Source of the DNA: Candidatus Omnitrophota bacterium
GTDB lineage: Bacteria; Omnitrophota; Gorgyraeia; Zapsychrales; Zapsychraceae
Assembly (NCBI GenBank): GCA_016217585.1
Contig: JACRHQ010000096.1
Location: forward strand, 1 to 6,046
Direction: 5' to 3'
Length of the DNA stretch: 6,046 nt
Shown piece by piece: positions 1 to 5,375 of this stretch (position 1 is the stretch's first letter; the number at the start of each line of letters is the position of its first letter). The notes below the pieces were generated by a model that was not told the DNA's origin, did not search any database, and saw only the letters and a list, made by a program, of their open reading frames with translations. The translations under genes and the position numbers were made by a program.

Positions 1-261
1 CCCTAAAGCGATCGCCAGGTCAAAAGACGGCCCTTCCTTCCTGGTGTCGGCCGGGGAAAGATTGATCGTGATCCGTTTGGGGCCGAATTTGTAGCCGCTG
101 TTTTTGACGGCGGAGCGCACCCGTTCCCGGCTTTCCCTGACGGCGTTATCCGGCAAGCCGACAATGATGGTGGCCGGAAGGCCGCGTCCCGCGTCAACCT
201 CAATGACAACCGGGTAGGCCTCCAGGCCGTTGATCCCGCAACTGTGGACTTTCGCCAGCAT
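1..261 (-). CDS. comM: ComM/YifB-family Mg-chelatase-like AAA+ ATPase, N-terminal fragment (continues past the window edge)
   Basis: Eighty-seven codons run leftward from an ATG at 261-259 to the window edge with no stop. The translation begins MLAKVHSCGINGLEAYPV and continues with VEVD-like, GLPDNAVRESRERVRSA, FGPKRITINLSPAD and KEGPSFDLAIALG blocks. Together these are the signature of the N-terminal Lon-like/ChlI domain of YifB/ComM proteins; the AAA+ and C-terminal parts would lie outside the window. In naturally transformable bacteria ComM is a hexameric helicase that promotes branch migration during recombination, and the family is widespread in non-competent bacteria too. The start is the conserved family start, since the MLAKVHS opening is typical. 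No Shine-Dalgarno is visible just upstream (ATCTTTAAATCC precedes the ATG). The gene is divergent from the gene at 424. The family call is firm; a role in competence here is not shown. Confidence 0.9.
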   Translation of the reverse strand, partial: MLAKVHSCGINGLEAYPVVIEVDAGRGLPATIIVGLPDNAVRESRERVRSAVKNSGYKFGPKRITINLSPADTRKEGPSFDLAIALG

Positions 262-273
262 GGATTTAAAGAT

Positions 274-311
274 AGTGGTAAGTCGTAAGTTACGCCTTAC
301 GACTTACGACT
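274..311. repeat. Inverted array of 7-bp units (hairpin-forming)
   Basis: Two rightward units, GTGGTAA (275-281) and GTCGTAA (282-288), face three units of the opposite sense: TTACGCC (290-296), TTACGAC (297-303) and TTACGAC (304-310). As a hairpin, 274-289 pairs with 296-311 in a 16-bp stem with a single mismatch (277/309 is not complementary), around the 6-base loop TTACGC. The innermost 11 bp (279-289 with 296-306) are perfect. It sits 12-13 bases upstream of the comM start codon and about 60 bp upstream of the likely promoter of the 424 gene. There is no T-run on either side, so it does not look like a terminator. It may be an operator with iterated half-sites, a 5' UTR hairpin of comM, or one copy of a dispersed intergenic repeat. 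Confidence 0.75.
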
Positions 312-349
312 GTAGAGGGGGAGAATACAAGGATTTTAGGGGAAAGACC

Positions 350-377
350 TTGCTTTTTTGACCTTCACAATTATAAT
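350..377 (+). promoter_or_regulatory. Candidate sigma70-type promoter for the 424-3851 gene cluster
   Basis: A perfect -10 hexamer TATAAT lies at 372-377. A -35-like TTGCTT (3 of 6 to consensus) lies at 350-355 with a 16-bp spacer. Transcription would start near 384 and leave a 5' UTR of about 40 bases before the ATG at 424. The surrounding 350-420 stretch is markedly AT-richer than the flanking coding DNA. The -10 is strong and the -35 weak. It is the only convincing promoter-like sequence ahead of the rightward genes. Confidence 0.5.
370..375 (-). promoter_or_regulatory. Possible opposing -10 element for comM
   Basis: Because 370-377 reads ATTATAAT, which is its own reverse complement, the leftward strand also carries TATAAT, at 375-370. 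Leftward transcription would begin near 363 and give comM a leader of about 100 bases containing the 7-mer hairpin. No good -35 is visible at 16-18 bp upstream on that strand (the positions read AAGGGT, CAAGGG or CCAAGG), so this promoter is only suggested by the symmetric -10 and the divergent gene layout. Confidence 0.25.
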
Positions 378-423
378 GTAAGTTATCATAAACCCTTGGG
401 AACGTCAATTTTTTTGTTTTGAC

Positions 424-867
424 ATGCAAGCCTTTATCCACAACAAAGTTTTGGTCATTACGCTTCTTGTCTGGGCTATCGCTCAAGGGGTCAAGGTCCT
501 CCTGGGCGTTATCCGCGAAAGGAAGTTCAATTTTAAATGGTTCATCGGCACGGGAGGCATGCCTTCCAGCCACGCGGCCGGGGCGACCGCGCTTGCCACG
601 ACGACCGGCCTTCACACGGGGTTTGATTCCGTGGTCTTCGCCCTGGCGGTGGTCTTCGCCCTGGTTACGATGTTTGACGCCCAGGGGGTGCGCCGTTCGG
701 CCGGCCTGCAGGCGGCCCTCCTCAACCAGATGATGGACGAGATGTACTGGAGGGGAAAGTTTGAAAGCGGACGTTTGATTGAACTGATCGGGCATACGCC
801 TTTACAGGTTATTATCGGGTCGGTATTCGGTTTTTTGCTGGCCTGCCTCTTGTATCAAAAGCTCTAG
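424..867 (+). CDS. Divergent PAP2 family membrane protein (YuiD/DUF212)
   Basis: This 147-residue protein matches the divergent PAP2 family (Bacillus YuiD type) along its whole length. It has a hydrophobic N-terminal helix (about 8-30), the GTGGMPSSHAA block (42-52), a second hydrophobic helix (about 66-84) running into MFDAQGVRRSAGLQA (83-97), the LIGHTPLQV block (121-129), and a final membrane helix (129-144). PSSH and the later GH are the residues shared with acid phosphatase/PAP2 enzymes, so a role in hydrolysing a membrane lipid phosphate or polyprenyl phosphate is plausible. To my knowledge the family's substrate is unknown. The ATG at 424 gives the usual family length, and no alternative start lies nearby. 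No Shine-Dalgarno is visible. It is the first gene of the probable operon, 44 bp ahead of the L,D-transpeptidase, which fits an envelope role. Confidence 0.9.
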   Translation: MQAFIHNKVLVITLLVWAIAQGVKVLLGVIRERKFNFKWFIGTGGMPSSHAAGATALATTTGLHTGFDSVVFALAVVFALVTMFDAQGVRRSAGLQAALLNQMMDEMYWRGKFESGRLIELIGHTPLQVIIGSVFGFLLACLLYQKL

Positions 868-895
868 TTCCCCTCAGTATTTGCGTATCAGCGAG

Positions 896-901
896 AAGGA
901 G
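896..901 (+). promoter_or_regulatory. Shine-Dalgarno of the L,D-transpeptidase gene
   Basis: AAGGAG ends ten bases before the ATG at 912. It is the best ribosome binding site in the window; most other genes here have weak or no such motif. It fixes the start at Met1 rather than Met5 or Met7. Confidence 0.7.
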
Positions 902-911
902 ATAAATCCCT

Positions 912-1754
912 ATGAATAAGAAAATGGTCATGATCGCCGCAGGCGTAATCGTTGTCGTCATCCTTGTCCTGGTGATTTTGCCGAAAAGGAAGGCGGTTGC
1001 TCCCGACGCGCAAGGCGGCGCGGCCACGGCAGCGGCGGTAGCGACAGGCGGCAAATCGGCCCAGGCGCTTTATGAGGAGGCCGGCGCGGCGCTCAAAAGC
1101 GGCGACCCCCTCAAGGCCAAAGAATCCCTCCGGGAGATCTCCAGCCAATACCCCAGCTTTGACAAAATTGAGGATGTGGAAAACCAGCTTTCGGATATCA
1201 GCATGAAGGTCATTTTCTCGAACAGGCCCGTGCCCGAATCGACCATGCACGAAGTGCAGACGGGAGACACGATCGGGAAACTGGCGGCCCGGTACGGCAC
1301 GACGGCTGATCTGATCAGGATCAGCAATAACCTGCGCGGCGACACGATCCGCGTGGGGCAGAAGCTGCGCATCTGGCAGGGGAAATTCAGCGTGTATGTC
1401 GATAAATCCCAGAACGTGCTTTTTCTTAAAAGCGGCGAGGAGATCATCAAGGTTTATCATGTCTCAACGGGGTCCAGTAACAGCACGCCCGTCGGGAAAT
1501 TCAAGGTCGTCTCCAAGCTGGTCAATCCGGTCTGGTTTAACAAAGGCATCGTCGTCCCGCCGGACAGCCCGCAAAACGTTCTGGGGAGCCGCTGGATGGG
1601 CTTTGACCTGCCCGGCTACGGCATCCACGGGACGATTGAGCCCCAGACGATCGGCCAGCAGGTGACCGCCGGCTGCGTGCGGATGCGCAACGAAGATGTG
1701 GAAGAACTGTACAGCCTGCTTCCTATGGGCACGGAAGTTGTCATTGTGGATTAG
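912..1754 (+). CDS. Membrane-anchored LysM-L,D-transpeptidase (YkuD domain)
   Basis: This 280-residue protein probably crosslinks or modifies peptidoglycan on the outer face of the inner membrane. Its layout is: a short basic N-terminus and one hydrophobic anchor (about 5-24) ending in PKRK; an Ala/Gly-rich linker (28-48); a helical segment with a TPR-like pattern (50-80, ALYEEAGAALKSGD then LREISSQYP); a LysM domain (113-155, HEVQTGDTIGKLAARYGT then VGQKLRIW) for glycan binding; and a YkuD catalytic domain (about 158-280). The catalytic signature is present: HGT at 239-241 and TAGCVRM at 252-258, with the nucleophile Cys255, His239 and Arg257. STPVGKFKV (191-199) is also typical. The anchor has no obvious signal-peptidase site, so it is likely retained in the membrane. 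AAGGAG at 896-901, ten bases ahead of the ATG, supports this start. It could act as a crosslinking enzyme or attach proteins to peptidoglycan; the sequence does not decide. Confidence 0.95.
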   Translation: MNKKMVMIAAGVIVVVILVLVILPKRKAVAPDAQGGAATAAAVATGGKSAQALYEEAGAALKSGDPLKAKESLREISSQYPSFDKIEDVENQLSDISMKVIFSNRPVPESTMHEVQTGDTIGKLAARYGTTADLIRISNNLRGDTIRVGQKLRIWQGKFSVYVDKSQNVLFLKSGEEIIKVYHVSTGSSNSTPVGKFKVVSKLVNPVWFNKGIVVPPDSPQNVLGSRWMGFDLPGYGIHGTIEPQTIGQQVTAGCVRMRNEDVEELYSLLPMGTEVVIVD

Positions 1755-1820
1755 ATCGGTCGAATTTCCCGCCTGTCATCTTTCTTTTTTATCCGTTTGC
1801 GAAGGGGAGCCGCAGGTTAT

Positions 1821-2780
1821 ATGAGCGCACTGGAATTTGAAAAACCGATTTTTGAGCTCGAGTCCAAGATCAAGGAGCTCCAGGTCTTCAGCGCCAACAA
1901 GAATATCGCCCTCGAGCCCGAGCTGAAAAAACTCACCTGGAAGCTCGAGAAGATGAAATCGGATATCTACAGCAATCTGACGCCCTGGCAGAGGGTGCAG
2001 ATCGCCCGTCACCCGGAGCGGCCCTTCACCCTGGATTACATCCGCATGTTGACCAGCGATTTTATCGAGCTGCACGGCGACCGGCAGTTTGCCGACGACC
2101 TGGCCATCGTCGCCGGCTTCGCCCGGATCAACGGCACAAAAGTGATGGTCATGGGCCACCAGAAAGGGCGCGATACCAAACAGAACCTCCTGCGCAATTT
2201 CGGCTGCGCGCATCCGGAAGGTTACCGCAAGGCGATGCGCCTGATGCTGATGGCCGAGAAATTCGGCCTGCCGGTCGTCATCTTCATCGATACCCCGGGC
2301 GCTTATCCGGGGGTCGGCGCCGAGGAGCGCGGCCAGGCCCAGGCGATCGCCGAGAACCTGCGCGATATGGTGGACCTCAAGACCCCCATCGTCGCCACTA
2401 TTATCGGGGAAGGAGGAAGCGGAGGGGCGCTCGGGATAGGCATCGCCGACCGTGTTTGTATCCTCCAGCACGCGTATTATTCCGTCATATCGCCGGAAGG
2501 CTGCGCGTCCATCCTCTGGCGCAACGCGATCAAAGCCCCTTTGGCCGCTGAAGCGCTCAAGATCACGGCAGAGAATTTACGTGAGTTCGGTGTTGTTGAT
2601 CAGATTATTCCCGAACCGCTCGGCGGGGCCCACCATGACGCCGACAAGACCGCCGCCCACCTGAAAGAAACGATCTTGAAATATATTAAAGAATTATCCT
2701 CGCTTCCCGTCCCTGAGCTGCTGGAGCAGCGTTACAATAAATTCCGCAAGATCGGGGCATTCCTCGAGACCCCGGCGTAA
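1821..2780 (+). CDS. accA: Acetyl-CoA carboxylase carboxyltransferase subunit alpha
   Basis: AccA pairs with AccD to transfer the carboxyl group from carboxybiotin (on AccB) to acetyl-CoA, making malonyl-CoA for fatty acid synthesis in the cytoplasm. From the ATG at 1821 the product is 319 residues, equal to E. coli AccA. It has the N-terminal FEKPIFELESKIKEL coiled segment (6-20), WQRVQIARHPERPFTLDY (56-73), GHQKGRDTK (112-120), PEGYRKAMRLM (132-142), DTPGAYPGVGAEERGQ (157-172), GEGGSGGALGIG (196-207), SPEGCASILW (224-233) and PEPLGGAHHD (264-273). The GG pairs form the expected oxyanion and CoA-binding loops. A TTG at 1797 would add eight residues (MRRGAAGY) that do not belong to the family, so the ATG is preferred; purine-rich GGGGAG at 1804-1809 lies upstream. 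No AccD, AccB or AccC gene is in the window, so the partner is encoded elsewhere. Confidence 0.97.
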   Translation: MSALEFEKPIFELESKIKELQVFSANKNIALEPELKKLTWKLEKMKSDIYSNLTPWQRVQIARHPERPFTLDYIRMLTSDFIELHGDRQFADDLAIVAGFARINGTKVMVMGHQKGRDTKQNLLRNFGCAHPEGYRKAMRLMLMAEKFGLPVVIFIDTPGAYPGVGAEERGQAQAIAENLRDMVDLKTPIVATIIGEGGSGGALGIGIADRVCILQHAYYSVISPEGCASILWRNAIKAPLAAEALKITAENLREFGVVDQIIPEPLGGAHHDADKTAAHLKETILKYIKELSSLPVPELLEQRYNKFRKIGAFLETPA

Positions 2781-2787
2781 ATTCCTG

Positions 2788-2800
2788 GCGGAACATCCGC
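2788..2800 (+). other. Small hairpin immediately before the rlmN start codon
   Basis: GCGGA (2788-2792) and TCCGC (2796-2800) can pair around the loop ACA, one base before the ATG at 2802. The left arm contains the only Shine-Dalgarno-like bases (GGCGGA) for rlmN. The stem would therefore hide the site unless ribosomes finishing accA, whose stop is only 21 bp away, open it. This is a structural reading only; a 5-bp stem can arise by chance. Confidence 0.3.
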
Positions 2801-2801
2801 G

Positions 2802-3851
2802 ATGACCCCCAAACCCGACATCCGTGATTTGTCGCTCGATGAATTAACGCGGCACATGATTTCCGCCGGCGAGAAGCCCTACCGCGCCGTGCAGGTCTTC
2901 GAGTGGATTTATCAGAAAGGCGCGTGGTCCTTTGAGGCGATGCGCAATCTGCCCGGGGAACTGCGGGAGTGTTTGAAGAAAGATTTTGATCTCAAGCCCA
3001 ATACGGTCGTCAGGAAAGTCGTTTCCGAAGACAAAACGACCAAGTTCCTCCTCGATCTGTTCGACCACGAAAAGGTCGAAAGCGTGTTGATCCCCACCGC
3101 GACGCGGACAACCGGCTGTATTTCAACGCAGGCCGGATGCAAGTTCGGCTGCAAATTTTGCGCCAGCGGGCTGGGCGGCTGGAAGCGGAATTTAACCTGC
3201 GCGGAGATCCTCGCCCAGGTCTTGCACGTCCAGGAAGAATCCCTCAATCATAAGCGGCCTTTGTCGAACATCGTCTTTATGGGCACCGGCGAGCCGCTGG
3301 ATAACTTCGATAATTTGTTTAAGGCGATCCGGACCATCAATTCGGACAAGGGAATCGGCATCGGCGCCCGGCATATCACGATCTCGACGGTGGGTTTAGT
3401 CCCGAAGATCAAGGAACTGGCGAAGCAGAACCTGCAAATCGAGCTGGCTATTTCCCTGCACGGCTATGACAATGAGTCGCGCAACCTCCTGATACCGGTC
3501 AACCGCAAATATCCCTTCGACGATCTGATCGCGGCCTGCCGCGAATATTTTAAGGCGACCAAAAGACAAATCACTTTCGAATATATCCTCATCAAAGACG
3601 TGACCTGCACCGAAAAAGCCGTCCAGAGCCTTAAGAAGGCCTTCAAAGGAATCATCTGCAAGATGAACCTTATCCCGTACAACCCCGTCGAGGAATTCGG
3701 GCATAAAACGCCGTCGGGAAAAGAGATGACTGATTTCCGGGACCGCCTGGAAGAGTGCGGTATCCACGCCACCATCCGCACGCCGAGAGGAAGAGACGTC
3801 GGCGCCGCTTGTGGCCAATTACGTCATGCCAGCCAGTTGTTAGCGAAGTAA
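2802..3851 (+). CDS. rlmN: Dual-specificity 23S rRNA/tRNA adenine-C2 methyltransferase (radical SAM)
   Basis: RlmN methylates C2 of adenosine 2503 in 23S rRNA and, in studied bacteria, of adenosine 37 in some tRNAs, using S-adenosylmethionine both as radical source and methyl donor. The 349-residue product has the accessory N-terminal helix-hairpin domain (RAVQVFEWIYQKG, 28-40). The iron-sulfur cluster motif is CKFGCKFC with Cys113, Cys117 and Cys120. The two cysteines of the ping-pong methyl-transfer mechanism are Cys106 (in TTGCIS) and Cys337 (in AACGQL). FMGTGEPLDN (159-168), ITISTVGLVP (192-201), ELAISLHG (214-221) and MNLIPYNP (288-295) are the expected core blocks. Every catalytic cysteine is present, so it should be active, and it is not the resistance paralogue Cfr on overall motif style. 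It follows accA by 21 bp and its end overlaps the opposite-strand UbiA gene by 12 bp. Confidence 0.96.
   Translation: MTPKPDIRDLSLDELTRHMISAGEKPYRAVQVFEWIYQKGAWSFEAMRNLPGELRECLKKDFDLKPNTVVRKVVSEDKTTKFLLDLFDHEKVESVLIPTATRTTGCISTQAGCKFGCKFCASGLGGWKRNLTCAEILAQVLHVQEESLNHKRPLSNIVFMGTGEPLDNFDNLFKAIRTINSDKGIGIGARHITISTVGLVPKIKELAKQNLQIELAISLHGYDNESRNLLIPVNRKYPFDDLIAACREYFKATKRQITFEYILIKDVTCTEKAVQSLKKAFKGIICKMNLIPYNPVEEFGHKTPSGKEMTDFRDRLEECGIHATIRTPRGRDVGAACGQLRHASQLLAK
3840..3851. other. Tail-to-tail coding overlap of rlmN and the UbiA-domain gene
   Basis: The rlmN stop TAA is at 3849-3851 on the plus strand. The stop of the leftward gene is TAA read from 3842-3840. The last codons of both genes are thus shared over 12 bp. 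No stem with a T-run terminator is evident on either side, so the two transcripts probably run into one another as antisense. Confidence 0.85.
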
Positions 3852-5375
3852 GAAAATTAAAACAGCCAGACTTAGAAGGTGGACCAGGAGGACATGGTCT
3901 TCCCGGTAGGGTTTTCTGTTTAAAAGAAAGAACTGCGCAACGCCCGCGCCACCGGCCATGATCAGCAAGGGCAGGGAATTGGAAAAGACAAGGCCGGCCG
4001 TGATATAGGAAATAACGAAAAACACGCCGATCATCTTCTTGCTTGTTTCAAGGCCCAGGACCACAGGCAAAGTCCTGATGCCCGCCTTTTTATCCCCCTC
4101 GTAATCCTTGATGTCGATAAAATTCAGCGTCGCCGTGACGCAGACGAGAAAGAAGAAAATAACGCCGAGGGGAAGCGCGAAATTTCCCGAATGGAAGAGC
4201 TGCCCCAGCAGGACGAGGACGAGCGAGTTGAGGGAGATCAGCAGTTTTGAAAAGAAGGTCAGGCGTTTAAGCCGTAACGGAGGCGTCGAATACAGGAAAT
4301 AGTTCCCCATAAAGACAAGGATCAAAAAAAGGCTGATGAGATTCACCGCGCCGGAATAGATAACAGCCAGGGCGAAGAATAGCCACGGGAAATATTTGTA
4401 GTCTCGCGCGGGGATGACCCCGGTGACGGTCGGCCTGCGGGGGTTGCTGATCGCGTCGATATCGTAGTCGACGATGTTATTGGTGGTGACGGCGAATAAC
4501 CAGGCGAACCCCGTGGCCGCCGTCAGGAAAATCCCGTGGAAAAAGCCCGAAGAGTCCGGGGGCAAGGGATAGGGGTGGGTCGCTTGGGACAGGACAACAC
4601 CTAAGAAAAACATAAATTCGAAATGCAATAATCTCAAAGGCCGGATGTCTTTGAAGATCTCCGTGAAATATGTTTTGTTGTACAGATAAAATTGCCAGAA
4701 ACCGAGGAAGAGTATGAGAAAAAGCAGGGAATTGGTCATGGCCGGCAGTGTTATCTCGTCTCCCAGGCCAAGGGCGTGCATCGATGTCACGTAGGCAAAC
4801 GGCAGGGCGCAATAGATGAAAATGACCGTGTAGGTTAGAAAAGAAAACCAGAGGCCTTGCCAAAGGTTCCGGCCTTTGGCAAGGAAATACAGGAAGCTCG
4901 CGCCGACCGCCAGGGCGATCTCAACGCGCATCCCGGGCATGACCCCTGAATTCGTCACGGGCCCGAAGAAAGTCAGGAACCGCAGCGGGAGGTCCTGATG
5001 CGTATCCGGGAACATGTAGCCGATGCTGAAATTCCTCCAGGCCGGGACGAGCATCCATGTAACGGGAGGCAGGATGAGGATAAGAAATGAAGGCAGAATG
5101 ACGCGTGAAATTCTTGCCACGGGAACTTTGGTCGCGAAATGAAACAGAACAGTGAGGGCCATGGCCAGGCAGGTGTAAGAAAGATAATAATGTATCAGGT
5201 CAGCCGGCAGGTCAGCAGAGGCGATTTCGCCGTCGATGTAGGTCTCCAGAAAATTGCGCAGCGTCACCGCGAAGAAGAAAGTGAAGAGAACGTACCCGTA
5301 AGGGATTTGGGGAGATTCAAGCCGTTCAATAATATTATTCGCGCGAGCAAGAAGATTATCCCTGACGCGGTTCAT
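3840..5375 (-). CDS. Two-part membrane protein: unrecognised N-terminal multi-helix domain fused to a UbiA-type prenyltransferase
   Basis: This is a 511-residue polytopic protein. Residues about 245-511 form a UbiA-superfamily prenyltransferase: first Asp-rich motif NNIVDYDIDAISNPRRP (299-315; Asp303, Asp305, Asp307), YSTPPLRLKR (362-371), and second Asp-rich motif DIKDYEGDKKAGIRTLPVVLG (421-441; Asp421, Asp424, Asp428). These bind the Mg-diphosphate of an isoprenoid donor. Such enzymes attach prenyl chains to quinone, tetrapyrrole or lipid acceptors in the membrane; the acceptor cannot be read here. Residues 1-245 are extra compared with the usual family length of about 280-320. They carry roughly six hydrophobic segments (about 25-41, 61-80, 91-111, 151-166, 173-198, 212-232) with RNFLE (40-44) and NSGVMPGMRVEI (142-153), which I do not recognise. 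The ATG overlaps the stop of the upstream gene (ATGA), and no Shine-Dalgarno is visible, suggesting translational coupling. A perfect 12-bp hairpin lies inside the N-terminal half. Confidence 0.85.
   Translation of the reverse strand: MNRVRDNLLARANNIIERLESPQIPYGYVLFTFFFAVTLRNFLETYIDGEIASADLPADLIHYYLSYTCLAMALTVLFHFATKVPVARISRVILPSFLILILPPVTWMLVPAWRNFSIGYMFPDTHQDLPLRFLTFFGPVTNSGVMPGMRVEIALAVGASFLYFLAKGRNLWQGLWFSFLTYTVIFIYCALPFAYVTSMHALGLGDEITLPAMTNSLLFLILFLGFWQFYLYNKTYFTEIFKDIRPLRLLHFEFMFFLGVVLSQATHPYPLPPDSSGFFHGIFLTAATGFAWLFAVTTNNIVDYDIDAISNPRRPTVTGVIPARDYKYFPWLFFALAVIYSGAVNLISLFLILVFMGNYFLYSTPPLRLKRLTFFSKLLISLNSLVLVLLGQLFHSGNFALPLGVIFFFLVCVTATLNFIDIKDYEGDKKAGIRTLPVVLGLETSKKMIGVFFVISYITAGLVFSNSLPLLIMAGGAGVAQFFLLNRKPYREDHVLLVHLLSLAVLIFLLR
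4855..4884. repeat. Perfect 12-bp inverted repeat inside the UbiA-fusion gene
   Basis: CCTTGCCAAAGG (4855-4866) and its exact reverse complement CCTTTGGCAAGG (4873-4884) flank the six-base spacer TTCCGG. In the leftward mRNA it would be a 12-bp stem with loop CCGGAA, at codons around 165-175 (residues LAKGRNLWQG). It lies in the N-terminal membrane domain, in a loop before a hydrophobic helix. About seven bases beyond the stem in the reading direction comes a pyrimidine run (TTTTCTTTTCT), so a terminator- or pause-like role is conceivable but poorly supported. Confidence 0.8.
5372..5375 (-). promoter_or_regulatory. ATGA stop-start overlap coupling the secreted protein to the UbiA-fusion protein
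   Basis: On the leftward strand ATGA (5375-5372) contains both the start codon of the UbiA-domain gene and the TGA of the exported protein. There is no evident ribosome binding site ahead of it, so reinitiation by terminating ribosomes is the likely route. This fixes the start of the downstream gene and ties the two products to one transcript. Confidence 0.8.

Noticed and set aside
3..209. Leftward 68-codon frame at the left edge
   Set aside because: It is out of frame with the ComM N-terminus at 1-261, which matches the family from its first residue.
358..389. TTGACC (358-363) as the -35 of the rightward promoter
   Set aside because: It lies only 8 bp from the TATAAT and about 20 bp from the next -10-like TATCAT, so the spacing does not fit.
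304..795. Leftward open frame of 163 codons across the DUF212 gene and its promoter region
   Set aside because: It is antisense to a clear family member, its translation is low-complexity and charged without domains, and it ends in the 7-mer array.
888..1460. Leftward open frame of 190 codons antisense to the L,D-transpeptidase
   Set aside because: The plus strand encodes a complete LysM-YkuD protein. The antisense frame shows no recognisable domain and follows the codon shadow of the real gene.
1797..1820. TTG start of accA adding eight residues
   Set aside because: The added residues are unlike the family, while the ATG at 1821 gives exactly 319 residues and the conserved N-terminus.
1776..2471. 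Leftward open frame of 231 codons antisense to accA
   Set aside because: It is a mirror frame of highly conserved accA codons with no domain signature.
3881..3901. Possible rlmN terminator stem (GACCA with TGGTC)
   Set aside because: The stem is only 5 bp, the loop is 8 bases and no T-run follows directly, so it is not a credible intrinsic terminator.
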